From CAZPZR01 sp964591105 (lineage in GTDB: Bacteria; Bacillota; Clostridia; Lachnospirales; Lachnospiraceae): a stretch of DNA of 9,455 nt. Of the stretch, positions 1-6,115 are shown piece by piece. The DNA lies in NCBI GenBank assembly GCA_964591105.1, contig CAZPZR010000070.1, forward strand, positions 1 to 9,455. Reading direction: 5' to 3'. Position 1 is the stretch's first letter; every line of letters starts with the position of its first letter. The position numbers and the translations under genes were made by a program. The notes beneath the pieces are model-generated. The model searched no databases. It was not told the DNA's origin and saw only the letters and a list, made by a program, of their open reading frames with translations.

Positions 1-988
1 TTCCTCCATGGATTTCCACAATTTGTGTCGCAGCTTTCTGCATATTCCGCACACGATTATAATATCCTAATCCTTCCCATAACTTCAGCAGCACATCTTC
101 TTCTGCATTTGCCAAATCCTGCACAGTTGGCAAGGTTGTAAGAAAACGATCATAATATGGCTTCACTGCCTCAACTCTTGTCTGCTGCAGCATAATTTCA
201 GACACCCAGATTCTGTAAGGATCTGTCACCTTTCTCCAAGGAAGATCTCTCTTGTTATTTCGATACCATGCTATCAATTTTTCCCGTATTTCATAAAGTC
301 TTGTTTCCCCAAGAACAACATCCACTTTTTCTGCAAGTTCGATGGAATCTTTAGATATATCGCACGCATATGCCACCACTTGCACACCTGCTTTTCTCGC
401 CTGGACAAGTGCCTCTGCAAATTCTGGATGCGTCGCCACGTTTGGAGTAAAATATTTTACCCCTCGCATCTGGATTACGAAGAACACGTATGCCTCATAT
501 CCTTCTTTGACCGCCTTTTGCAGCTCTTTCACATGCTTCACCGCACGTTCACTTGGTGCATCCGGGAATCGAACCACTCCATCCTCTTCTAAAGTAACGC
601 CCTTTACTTCAATCAATACTTTTTTCTCTTCTGTTTCCACGTATAGATCAATTCTGGAATTCCCGTATGTGTATTCTGGACGAATCTGAGTAATATGTTC
701 CAAAAACTCTCCCTTTTCCAGCCATTCCAAAACAACCTTGTTCGGAATCTGAGAATCCATATTGATAAGGCGTTCACCTTTTTCAACCGCAATCAAGTCG
801 TACTTCGTCTTTCTTGCCGGATTATCACTTTCCTGCAAATACACCTTCGCTCCAGGAGTCAATAATTCTGCACATCTTCCTGTATTCTTTACATGAACAG
901 TTTCCTGTTTCCCATCTATTTCCACATACGCAATGAATCGGTTCGGACGTTCTAAAAAATTTCCTTCAACGATATTCTGGTATTTCAT
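1..988 (-). CDS. sfsA/mutY: SfsA nuclease-like domain fused to MutY adenine glycosylase (3' end cut by window)
   Basis: The frame is open from the ATG at 988 to the window edge, giving 329 residues with no stop; the rest lies outside. Residues 1-230 match the whole SfsA family: an N-terminal OB-like part with HVKNTGR (32-38), then a PD-(D/E)XK-type nuclease core with RID (D114) and IEVK (E127, K129), then FPDAPSERAVKH (141-152). Residues about 232-329 match the MutY N-terminus: LPWR, then SEIMLQQT (263-270) in which E264 corresponds to the catalytic glutamate of E. coli MutY (Glu37), then LWEGLGYYNRVRN. The second catalytic Asp, the iron-sulfur cluster and the 8-oxoG-reading domain would lie beyond the edge. 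MutY removes adenine mispaired with 8-oxoguanine; SfsA is a nucleic-acid-binding or nuclease-like protein of uncertain role. The start has an AAGGAAG ribosome site five bases upstream. No internal Met with a ribosome site precedes the MutY part, so one polypeptide is expected. An intrinsic terminator separates it from relQ upstream. Confidence 0.9.
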   Translation of the reverse strand, partial: MKYQNIVEGNFLERPNRFIAYVEIDGKQETVHVKNTGRCAELLTPGAKVYLQESDNPARKTKYDLIAVEKGERLINMDSQIPNKVVLEWLEKGEFLEHITQIRPEYTYGNSRIDLYVETEEKKVLIEVKGVTLEEDGVVRFPDAPSERAVKHVKELQKAVKEGYEAYVFFVIQMRGVKYFTPNVATHPEFAEALVQARKAGVQVVAYACDISKDSIELAEKVDVVLGETRLYEIREKLIAWYRNNKRDLPWRKVTDPYRIWVSEIMLQQTRVEAVKPYYDRFLTTLPTVQDLANAEEDVLLKLWEGLGYYNRVRNMQKAATQIVEIHGG

Positions 989-1010
989 ACATTCTTCCTT
1001 TCCTATCCTG

Positions 1011-1039
1011 CAAAAAGAAAGAGCCTGCTCTACAGACTC
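1011..1039 (-). terminator. Rho-independent terminator after relQ
   Basis: On the minus strand, GAGTCTG pairs with CAGGCTC (one U-G wobble) around a five-base loop at 1021-1039, followed by TTTCTTTTTG. It begins 14 bases after the relQ stop and ends before the SfsA-MutY ribosome site. It should close the IIC-cobO-relQ transcript. Confidence 0.8.
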
Positions 1040-1053
1040 CTTCTAATTTCTTT

Positions 1054-1731
1054 CTAAGTAAGCGTCTCGGTTGAACTTGCTTCTTCCTTCTCTTCCTGCT
1101 CTTTCAGGCAAGCGAGAATCGCATCGTTCAGACTTAGCATCTTTTCATCTAATACTGCAATCATGTCTGCACACTCTCGCAAGTCTTTGCTAATATACTC
1201 TGGCGCATTCCCCTCAAATTTGTAATAAATCTTATGTTCCAGACTTGCCCAAAAATCCATCGCAATTGTTCGAATCTGAATCTCAACCTTCGTATCCACA
1301 ACACTGTCAGACAGGAAAATTGGAACTGATACAATCATATGATAGCTCTTATATCCGCTTTCCTTTGGATTCTTAATGTAATCTTTGATTGCAAGTACTT
1401 TTAAATCACTTTGATTTCCAATCATTGCCGCAAGACGATAGATATCTGACGTAAATGAGCAAATCAGTCGAACCCCAGCAATGTCATTGATGTACTTCAC
1501 CATATTCTCGATGGTAACATCATAGCCATATCTCTTCAACTTTTTCATAATGCTCTCTGGCGTCTTAACTCTAGTCTTAATATGCTCAATTGGATTGTAC
1601 TTATGCACATGATGAAATTCATCATTCAAAATCTCAATCTTTGTTCCTACTTCTTTCAGCGCAGACTGATATAAGAACATCATCGTCTTCCAACTGTCGA
1701 CATCTTCATAATTTCTAATCGCATTCTGCAT
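1054..1731 (-). CDS. relQ: Small alarmone synthetase, RelQ/YjbM type
   Basis: A 225-residue stand-alone RelA/SpoT synthetase domain, close in length to B. subtilis YjbM (RelQ, SAS1). It transfers pyrophosphate from ATP to GDP or GTP to make ppGpp/pppGpp in the cytoplasm. Visible motifs are RVKTPESIMKK (54-64), DIAGVRL (83-89, D83 metal-binding type), KESGYKSYH (123-131, the G-loop/substrate segment) and VEIQIRT (149-155), with E150 matching the catalytic glutamate, then WASLEHKIYYK (161-171). There is no HD hydrolase domain and no TGS or ACT regulatory tail, so it should synthesise but not degrade. The C-terminus is an acidic tail from about 210. The start has an excellent ribosome site, AAAGGAGGTG, a few bases upstream. 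It lies 16 bases after the adenosyltransferase gene, presumably in the same operon. The RelQ rather than RelP assignment rests on overall resemblance to YjbM. Confidence 0.9.
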   Translation of the reverse strand: MQNAIRNYEDVDSWKTMMFLYQSALKEVGTKIEILNDEFHHVHKYNPIEHIKTRVKTPESIMKKLKRYGYDVTIENMVKYINDIAGVRLICSFTSDIYRLAAMIGNQSDLKVLAIKDYIKNPKESGYKSYHMIVSVPIFLSDSVVDTKVEIQIRTIAMDFWASLEHKIYYKFEGNAPEYISKDLRECADMIAVLDEKMLSLNDAILACLKEQEEKEEASSTETLT

Positions 1732-1747
1732 CTACACACCTCCTTTT

Positions 1748-2272
1748 TTAATACTCAATCCCCTCTCTCGCACTCGCTCCTTTTTCAAATGGATGCTGAA
1801 CGCATTTCATCTCCGTCACGTAATCTGCTGTCTCAATCAGTTTATCAGATGCAGTATGTCCTGTCAGTATAATTTCTAATCCTCTTGGTTTGTGTTGAAG
1901 GAAGCTTAACAGCTTTTCTTCACTCAAAAGCTTTTGCTCCACTGCGCAGAGAATCTCATCTAAAAGCAGTACATCAAAAGGACTGCAAAACTTTACAATC
2001 TCATCCAGTGCTTTTGTATTGTATCTCTTCAAAGATGCTTTTTCTTCTCCATTCAACTGGCTGTAAAACTTGACAAACTCTTTTCCCGGAAGGCAGGTAA
2101 TGTTCGGAATCTGTTCTAAAACCTTACGTTCATTCGCCGTATTATCTTTTAAAAATTGAAACATCAGAACATCCAGTCCTGCTCCTGCTGCCCGGACAAT
2201 CTGTCCGATTGCTGCGGTTGTCTTTCCTTTTCCATCGCCATAGTAAATGTGAATTTTCCCTCTGCCTGTCAT
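1748..2272 (-). CDS. cobO: Corrinoid (cob(I)alamin) adenosyltransferase, CobA/BtuR family
   Basis: Converts cob(I)alamin to adenosylcobalamin using ATP. It is a 174-residue cytoplasmic enzyme with the family's usual order: the P-loop GDGKGKTT (12-19), which in this family binds ATP in an unusual orientation; a FQFLK segment (38-42); the Walker-B-like DVLLLDEI (100-107); LTGH (136-139); and the conserved tail TEMKCVQHPFEKG...REGIEY (153-174). An ATG 15 bases further upstream (2287) is possible, but the sequence GGAGG (2285-2281) overlaps that ATG and sits eight bases before the ATG at 2272, so I take 2272. It lies between a PfoR-like IIC gene (27 bases upstream) and relQ (16 bases downstream). 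No B12 biosynthesis genes flank it, so it may serve corrinoid salvage or B12-dependent enzymes elsewhere. Confidence 0.92.
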   Translation of the reverse strand: MTGRGKIHIYYGDGKGKTTAAIGQIVRAAGAGLDVLMFQFLKDNTANERKVLEQIPNITCLPGKEFVKFYSQLNGEEKASLKRYNTKALDEIVKFCSPFDVLLLDEILCAVEQKLLSEEKLLSFLQHKPRGLEIILTGHTASDKLIETADYVTEMKCVQHPFEKGASAREGIEY

Positions 2273-2280
2273 AAGTGATT

Positions 2281-2285
2281 CCTCC
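2281..2285 (-). promoter_or_regulatory. Ribosome binding site that sets the cobO start
   Basis: GGAGG on the minus strand lies eight bases before the ATG at 2272. It overlaps the upstream in-frame ATG (2287-2285), which has no comparable site of its own. This favours the shorter protein. Confidence 0.7.
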
Positions 2286-2299
2286 ATGAATCTATCTTA

Positions 2300-3364
2300 T
2301 CACAAATCGAGTTTCATATCACCATATTTCAACCATTCTTTTTTTCTCATAAATTCTGACACCAGCAAACTGATGATTGCTGGAAATACGAATTGAATCA
2401 ATATAATTTTTACGAAAACAACCGTCTGTGCTTCTGTCTGTGTCATCGTCTGCCAAGTCATAATCTGTCCAACGAAACCAGCACTTCCCATTCCAGATCC
2501 TGTTGCATTGCTTGTCATCTGGAACAATAGCGTAGATACTGGGCCCAGAATCGCACTTGATATAATCGCAGGCAACCAGATGATTGGCTTTCTCACAATA
2601 TTTGGAACCTGAAGCATGGATGTTCCAATCCCCTGCGCAACCAGTCCACCAATTTTATTTTCTCGATAACTTGCTACCGCGAATCCCACCATATTACAAC
2701 AACAGCCAACCGTAGCTGCACCCGCTGCCAGTCCGGACAAATTCAAAATAACTCCAATTGCCGCAGAACTGATTGGAAGTGTTAACAAAATTCCCATCAG
2801 AACAGATACAATGATTCCCATCAAAAATGGCTGCTGTTCTGTTCCCCAGTTCACCAAAGAACCAAGCCATGCCATAAATGTAGAAATAGATGGACCAACC
2901 AAAAGCCCCACCGTAGAACCCGTGCCAATTGCTACTAAAGGTGTCACCAGAATATCTACTTTTGTTTTTCCAGAAACCAGCTGTCCAAAGACGATTCCCA
3001 CATAGGCCGCAATAAACGCACCCAGTGGTTCTCCTGGTCCCGCATAGACCATAGCACCATCTACCAATACAGTGCCAGCCAGTAACTTACTTGCAAATGC
3101 TCCAACCATTCCGGCAGTTGCCGCAGATACGACTACCAATGGGCTTCCTTTTAATCGATAAGCGACTGCTGCTCCAATGCCAGCTCCTGTCAAAGATGCC
3201 GCCACTTTTCCAATCACAAAAATCAAATCTCCAATTGTTCCGCCTACAAATGTACCAATTTGCTGAATAATCGTCCCTACAATCAATGTCGCAAAAAGAC
3301 CTTGCGCCATTGCACTCAATCCATCCATAAATATTTGATCCGCCAGTTTCTTCCACTTACTCAT
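2300..3364 (-). CDS. PTS IIC-like membrane protein of the PfoR family
   Basis: A 354-residue very hydrophobic, Gly/Ala-rich protein with roughly ten membrane segments. It matches the PTS_EIIC_2/PfoR-like family: GPGEPLGAF (109-117), a TGS-TVGLLVGP stretch (148-158), GLAAGAATVGCCCNMVGFA (211-229), and the signature GTSMLQVPNIVRKP (247-260) with the tail KYGDMKLDL. True PTS permeases work with IIA and IIB partners; neither is fused or adjacent here, and the substrate is unknown. The Clostridium perfringens member PfoR was linked genetically to perfringolysin regulation, but a regulatory role here would be a guess. The start has AGGAGGG about eight bases upstream. It is the first gene of a tight run (IIC, cobO, relQ) and is divergent from the small-protein pair. 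CCC at 221-223 is an unusual cysteine triplet in a membrane protein. Confidence 0.8.
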   Translation of the reverse strand: MSKWKKLADQIFMDGLSAMAQGLFATLIVGTIIQQIGTFVGGTIGDLIFVIGKVAASLTGAGIGAAVAYRLKGSPLVVVSAATAGMVGAFASKLLAGTVLVDGAMVYAGPGEPLGAFIAAYVGIVFGQLVSGKTKVDILVTPLVAIGTGSTVGLLVGPSISTFMAWLGSLVNWGTEQQPFLMGIIVSVLMGILLTLPISSAAIGVILNLSGLAAGAATVGCCCNMVGFAVASYRENKIGGLVAQGIGTSMLQVPNIVRKPIIWLPAIISSAILGPVSTLLFQMTSNATGSGMGSAGFVGQIMTWQTMTQTEAQTVVFVKIILIQFVFPAIISLLVSEFMRKKEWLKYGDMKLDL

Positions 3365-3429
3365 TTTATTCCCTCCTGTGCATATACAACTGTCTTGTCA
3401 CTAATGTTGTTAGCTTATCACATTTTATA

Positions 3430-3445
3430 TGCGAAATCAATCACA
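3430..3445. promoter_or_regulatory. Crp/Fnr-like palindrome between divergent genes
   Basis: TGCGA-N6-TCACA is an imperfect palindrome that resembles the Crp half-site pair TGTGA-N6-TCACA. It sits in the 162-base space between the IIC gene and the small-gene pair, next to a TATAAA on the minus strand that could be part of the IIC promoter. A binding protein is not known; AT-rich DNA gives such matches by chance. Confidence 0.3.
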
Positions 3446-3450
3446 ATCAC

Positions 3451-3479
3451 TTGTAAATGAAATGAAATTATCGTAAACT
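3451..3479 (+). promoter_or_regulatory. Possible sigma-A promoter for the small-gene pair
   Basis: TTGTAA (3451-3456), a 17-base spacer and TAAACT (3474-3479), each matching four of six consensus bases. Transcription would begin near 3486, about 40 bases before the start codon. The match is weak. Confidence 0.35.
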
Positions 3480-3526
3480 AAAACAATATGAGCACATCAT
3501 TGTGCAGAATACTTGGAGGGATTACC

Positions 3527-3790
3527 ATGTTCCGTTTATGGGGAAAAGAATACAAGGATAACCGTCTTGTACGTGATACTGTCATCTGTGACGATACAGA
3601 AGATACAAGAACACATAAGATTTTTCATGCTTTAGACAGCATTTGTTATGAGTTTGATCTTAGCAAACCAATCTGGCTGGATTCCACAATTGAAGAATTC
3701 AAACGACACGATAAAGCCAGATTCTATCAAGATAACTTTGTTGACTCTATTGATTTTGATTATTTGGAAATACAAGTAATCGAAGAATAG
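3527..3790 (+). CDS. Small acidic protein of unknown function (first of pair)
   Basis: I do not recognise a named family. The protein is 87 residues, soluble, rich in Asp/Glu, with no signal peptide and no membrane segment. It opens MFRLWGKEYKDNRLVRD and contains a DDTEDTRTHKIFHALDSIC block (22-40), KPIWLDSTIEEFKRHDK (47-63) and an acidic beta-rich end, IDFDYLEIQVIEE. The balanced composition and clear ribosome site argue for a real gene; I have the impression that similar short proteins occur in other Lachnospiraceae, but cannot check. An ATG at 3488 in the same frame would add 13 residues, but GGAGG (3515-3519) is placed seven bases before 3527, which decides the start. The second small gene follows after 16 bases, so the two are probably cotranscribed. 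Confidence 0.8.
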   Translation: MFRLWGKEYKDNRLVRDTVICDDTEDTRTHKIFHALDSICYEFDLSKPIWLDSTIEEFKRHDKARFYQDNFVDSIDFDYLEIQVIEE

Positions 3791-3806
3791 AAAGTAGGTG
3801 GATGTA

Positions 3807-4103
3807 ATGTTTGAAACTGCAGGACTCTCTGTGAAATTTCTCAAGAAAGAACCTTACTCCGGTTCTTATTGCGGTATGCGCTATACGATTCAGACTTCTG
3901 AGGAGGGACTCATTGCTTCCGTATACCCAGAACCTTGGTCTTTAGAACGTACACCAAAGGAAACACTGATTCAGAAAGATTTTCCATTTACTCCAGAAGG
4001 GGTCGATGAGATTTTAGCATGGATGGAAGCACTTTACAAGGAAAAACGTGCATTCTGGGAAAAAGCCGATAAAGACAAGATGGCGATTCTCCTACGTGGA
4101 TAA
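3807..4103 (+). CDS. Small protein of unknown function (second of pair)
   Basis: Not recognised. The protein is 98 residues, soluble, with no signal or membrane segment. The first half looks beta-rich (GLSVKFLKKEPYSGSYCGMRYTIQ), followed by EEGLIASVYPEPWSLERTP and a helical C-terminus (PEGVDEILAWMEALYKEKRAFWEKADKDK, split at 63-91) that is strongly amphipathic. The ribosome site AGGTGG (3796-3801) lies five bases before the ATG at 3807; a GTG at 3798 in the same frame is possible but overlaps that site. It lies 16 bases after the 87-residue gene and ends directly at a bidirectional terminator. The two genes form a self-contained plus-strand unit among minus-strand genes. Function unknown. Confidence 0.8.
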   Translation: MFETAGLSVKFLKKEPYSGSYCGMRYTIQTSEEGLIASVYPEPWSLERTPKETLIQKDFPFTPEGVDEILAWMEALYKEKRAFWEKADKDKMAILLRG

Positions 4104-4156
4104 AAAAAGAGTTGAAACGAATTTCTCACGAAGAGATGTTCCTTTCAACTCTTTTT
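4104..4156. terminator. Bidirectional terminator between convergent genes
   Basis: A perfect 14-base inverted repeat, AAAAAGAGTTGAAA (4104-4117) and TTTCAACTCTTTTT (4143-4156), encloses a 25-base interior that holds a second small hairpin (TCTC...GAGA). T-runs follow the stem on both strands. It fills the space between the stop of the 98-residue gene (4103) and the stop of the 602-residue transporter (4159), so it should serve both. Confidence 0.9.
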
Positions 4157-4158
4157 GT

Positions 4159-5967
4159 TTACTCTACTTCTTCTGCTTCCATACTAAGCACTGGTTCTGC
4201 ATTGTGAATATCGTATTTCTGTCGATACTCAGCAATATACTGGTGATATTCCTTCGTATCCACTGGATAGATCTTAGAATTATGAATATGTATATCTGCC
4301 TCACGGTCCCCACTCTTCAGAAGCGCGCCCATGGCACTTGCACAGTGGGAAGCAATACGATTAAAACTATTTAAAACATCTGTAAATACAGTTCCCTGCT
4401 CTAAATCACATTCCCCTTTGCTTAATCGTTCGACATGAAGCATTCGAAGTTCTCCACACATATTTGTAATTACGATACCAAGTGGTACAACTCGCTGTGC
4501 TTCTTCCTTGTCCTCATTCATGAACGCTTCACAAGAAATATTGATAATCTCTCGCACCGCCTCCATAACAACATTTAATTCCTGCATCGCAGATTTAGAA
4601 AATGTAATGCGGTTGTCATTCATTTCATTCGAGAGATGTGCAATATAGGATGCGTGATCTCCAATTCGCTCAAAGTCATTAATCGCATGTAAATATAATG
4701 AAACTTGTTTTGCATGAACCGTACTCATCTCACGTTTGGTAAGTTGAATCAGATATTCGCCAAGTTTACTTTCATATTTGTCAATCAGATTTTCTTTTCG
4801 CTGAACTTTTTCATATTTGTCTTTCTGATAATCATTCAGAAGATTCATGGCACGATTGATATTCTTGCGAAGTGTTTTTGCCATTCCATTCATTACTCGC
4901 TGGCACTGGGAAATCGCAAGTGCAGGATAATCTACCATACGTTCTTCCAAAAGATCAAAGTCTGCTCCCTCTTCCAGATCCTCCGCACTATCTTTAATCA
5001 ATGTGCAAACTAATTTCTCAATCTTTGAGATAAATGGGAATAAAATCACTACTGTCACTGCTCGGAACACCGTATTTAACAAAGCAATACTCACTGGTGT
5101 CATAATTCGATCCATGAATGGGAAATGTACCACTGCATGAATACTATAGAAAGCAACTGACCAGAGAATTAATCCAAATAAGTCATTGAACAGATACACC
5201 AATGCTGTTCTCTTACCATTCTTATTCGCATCAATTGCAGAAATAAGTACTGGACATGCTGCACCAACTCCAATTCCAAGTACAATCGGAAATGCACTTG
5301 CAAATGTTAAAATACCCGTAACCGAAAGTGCCTGCAGCACACCAACAGTTGCTGAAGCGCTCTGCAAAACTGCTGTAAATAAAATACCAACCAGCATACC
5401 TGCAAGTGGGTTTGAAAACATCGTCAACATATTGATGAAAAATTCGCTTTCTCTCAGCGGTGCAACTGCCCCACTCATCATCTGCATCCCTGTCATCAAA
5501 ATGGCGAAACCAAGCATGATACTTCCAATGTTCTTGTGTACGGAACGCTTGCCAAACATGCGAAGCACGATACCTACTACTGCTGTAATCGCAGAAATTG
5601 TTGCTGTTGAGAACAAGCTTGCAACACCGCTAGATCCCTCAATATAAGAAAGACACAAAATCCAGCCTGTGACACTCGTTCCAATATTTGCTCCCATGAT
5701 AATACCAATTGCCTGCTGTAGCTTCATCATACCGGAGTTTACAAAACCAATTACCATAACTGTCGTTGCTGAAGAACTCTGAATGACACTTGTTACTCCT
5801 GTTCCAAGTGCTACTCCTTTCAGCGGTGTGTTCGTCATCTTATATAAAAATGCTTCCAGTTTGTTACCCGCAACCAACTTCAAGCCTTCACCCATTAATG
5901 ACATTCCGTATAAGAATAATGCTACTCCACATAGCAAAGATAATATCATAGAAATCATTTCTACCAT
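4159..5967 (-). CDS. Na+/phosphate cotransporter family protein with PhoU domain (divergent paralogue)
   Basis: A 602-residue protein of the NptA/YjbB type: an N-terminal inverted-repeat membrane transporter (about 1-320) and a cytoplasmic PhoU-like helical domain (about 345-550). The first repeat is canonical, with TSVIQSSSATTV (59-70) and MGANIGTSVTGW (91-102). The second is altered: QSAS (202-205) instead of QSSS, and GVGAACPV (233-240) where the neighbour has GQNIGTCV. The first PhoU motif, FERIGDH (432-438), is intact; the second reads NRIASH (536-541) and lacks the Asp. A tail of about 50 residues (551-602), charged and without membrane segments, is not present in the neighbour. Family members import phosphate with sodium, or in some cases export it. 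The gene has its own promoter and a GAGGAG ribosome site nine bases before the ATG. Transport of phosphate is inferred from family. Confidence 0.88.
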   Translation of the reverse strand: MVEMISMILSLLCGVALFLYGMSLMGEGLKLVAGNKLEAFLYKMTNTPLKGVALGTGVTSVIQSSSATTVMVIGFVNSGMMKLQQAIGIIMGANIGTSVTGWILCLSYIEGSSGVASLFSTATISAITAVVGIVLRMFGKRSVHKNIGSIMLGFAILMTGMQMMSGAVAPLRESEFFINMLTMFSNPLAGMLVGILFTAVLQSASATVGVLQALSVTGILTFASAFPIVLGIGVGAACPVLISAIDANKNGKRTALVYLFNDLFGLILWSVAFYSIHAVVHFPFMDRIMTPVSIALLNTVFRAVTVVILFPFISKIEKLVCTLIKDSAEDLEEGADFDLLEERMVDYPALAISQCQRVMNGMAKTLRKNINRAMNLLNDYQKDKYEKVQRKENLIDKYESKLGEYLIQLTKREMSTVHAKQVSLYLHAINDFERIGDHASYIAHLSNEMNDNRITFSKSAMQELNVVMEAVREIINISCEAFMNEDKEEAQRVVPLGIVITNMCGELRMLHVERLSKGECDLEQGTVFTDVLNSFNRIASHCASAMGALLKSGDREADIHIHNSKIYPVDTKEYHQYIAEYRQKYDIHNAEPVLSMEAEEVE

Positions 5968-6014
5968 TTGTCTCTTCTCCTCTTTTCGTATGAGTATTCT
6001 CTTTTATACGGAGT

Positions 6015-6043
6015 ATTATAACATAGATTTTACTTGTTTTTAA
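6015..6043 (-). promoter_or_regulatory. Promoter of the 602-residue transporter
   Basis: On the minus strand, a perfect TATAAT (6020-6015) lies 17 bases after TTAAAA (6043-6038, four of six -35 bases). Transcription would start near 6008, giving a leader of about 40 bases. The perfect -10 and poor -35 suit an activated promoter. The putative Pho-box repeats overlap it. Confidence 0.6.
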
Positions 6044-6056
6044 CCCAAATTTTACT
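6018..6056. promoter_or_regulatory. Four 11-bp-spaced PhoP-box-like repeats
   Basis: On the plus strand the hexamers ATAACA (6018), TTTACT (6029), TTAACC (6040) and TTTACT (6051) start exactly 11 bases apart, each separated by five bases. This is the layout of the Bacillus PhoP box (TT(A/C/T)ACA with about 5-base spacers). The outer pair lies in a nine-base direct repeat ATTTTACTT (6027 and 6049). The set covers the promoter of a phosphate transporter gene. The repeats read on the strand opposite to transcription, and two of them end in T and one in C rather than A. Confidence 0.5.
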
Positions 6057-6068
6057 TATAAAAATCGC

Positions 6069-6099
6069 AAAAAAAGAAGAGATGTCTCCACCTCTTCTT
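6069..6099 (-). terminator. Rho-independent terminator after the 543-residue transporter
   Basis: On the minus strand AAGAAGAG (6099-6092) pairs with CTCTTCTT (6081-6074), with a ten-base loop and a T-run to 6069. It begins 17 bases after the stop of the upstream transporter and lies just before the promoter of the next, so the two paralogues are separate transcription units. Confidence 0.8.
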
Positions 6100-6115
6100 C
6101 GTTGACTTTTTTTAC

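Noticed and set aside
342..689. Plus-strand open frame of 115 codons
   Set aside because: It is antisense to the SfsA domain, whose frame carries clear family motifs; the composition is Ser/Thr/Phe-rich as in a shadow frame.
3365..3526. Possible cobalamin riboswitch before the IIC-cobO unit
   Set aside because: Considered because cobO is in the operon, but the space is far too short and I see no B12-box-like core or fitting stems.
5186..5647. Plus-strand open frame of 153 codons
   Set aside because: It is opposite the membrane domain of the 602-residue transporter; the Pro/Thr/Ala-rich pattern is typical of the reverse strand of membrane protein genes, and no ribosome site or family resemblance is seen.
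5987..6017. Inverted repeat CGTAT...ATACG and a direct repeat GAGTATT (5992 and 6011) in the transporter leader
   Set aside because: The arms are only five bases with a 14-base loop and the direct repeat only seven bases; it is too weak to call an operator, although it lies in the leader RNA.
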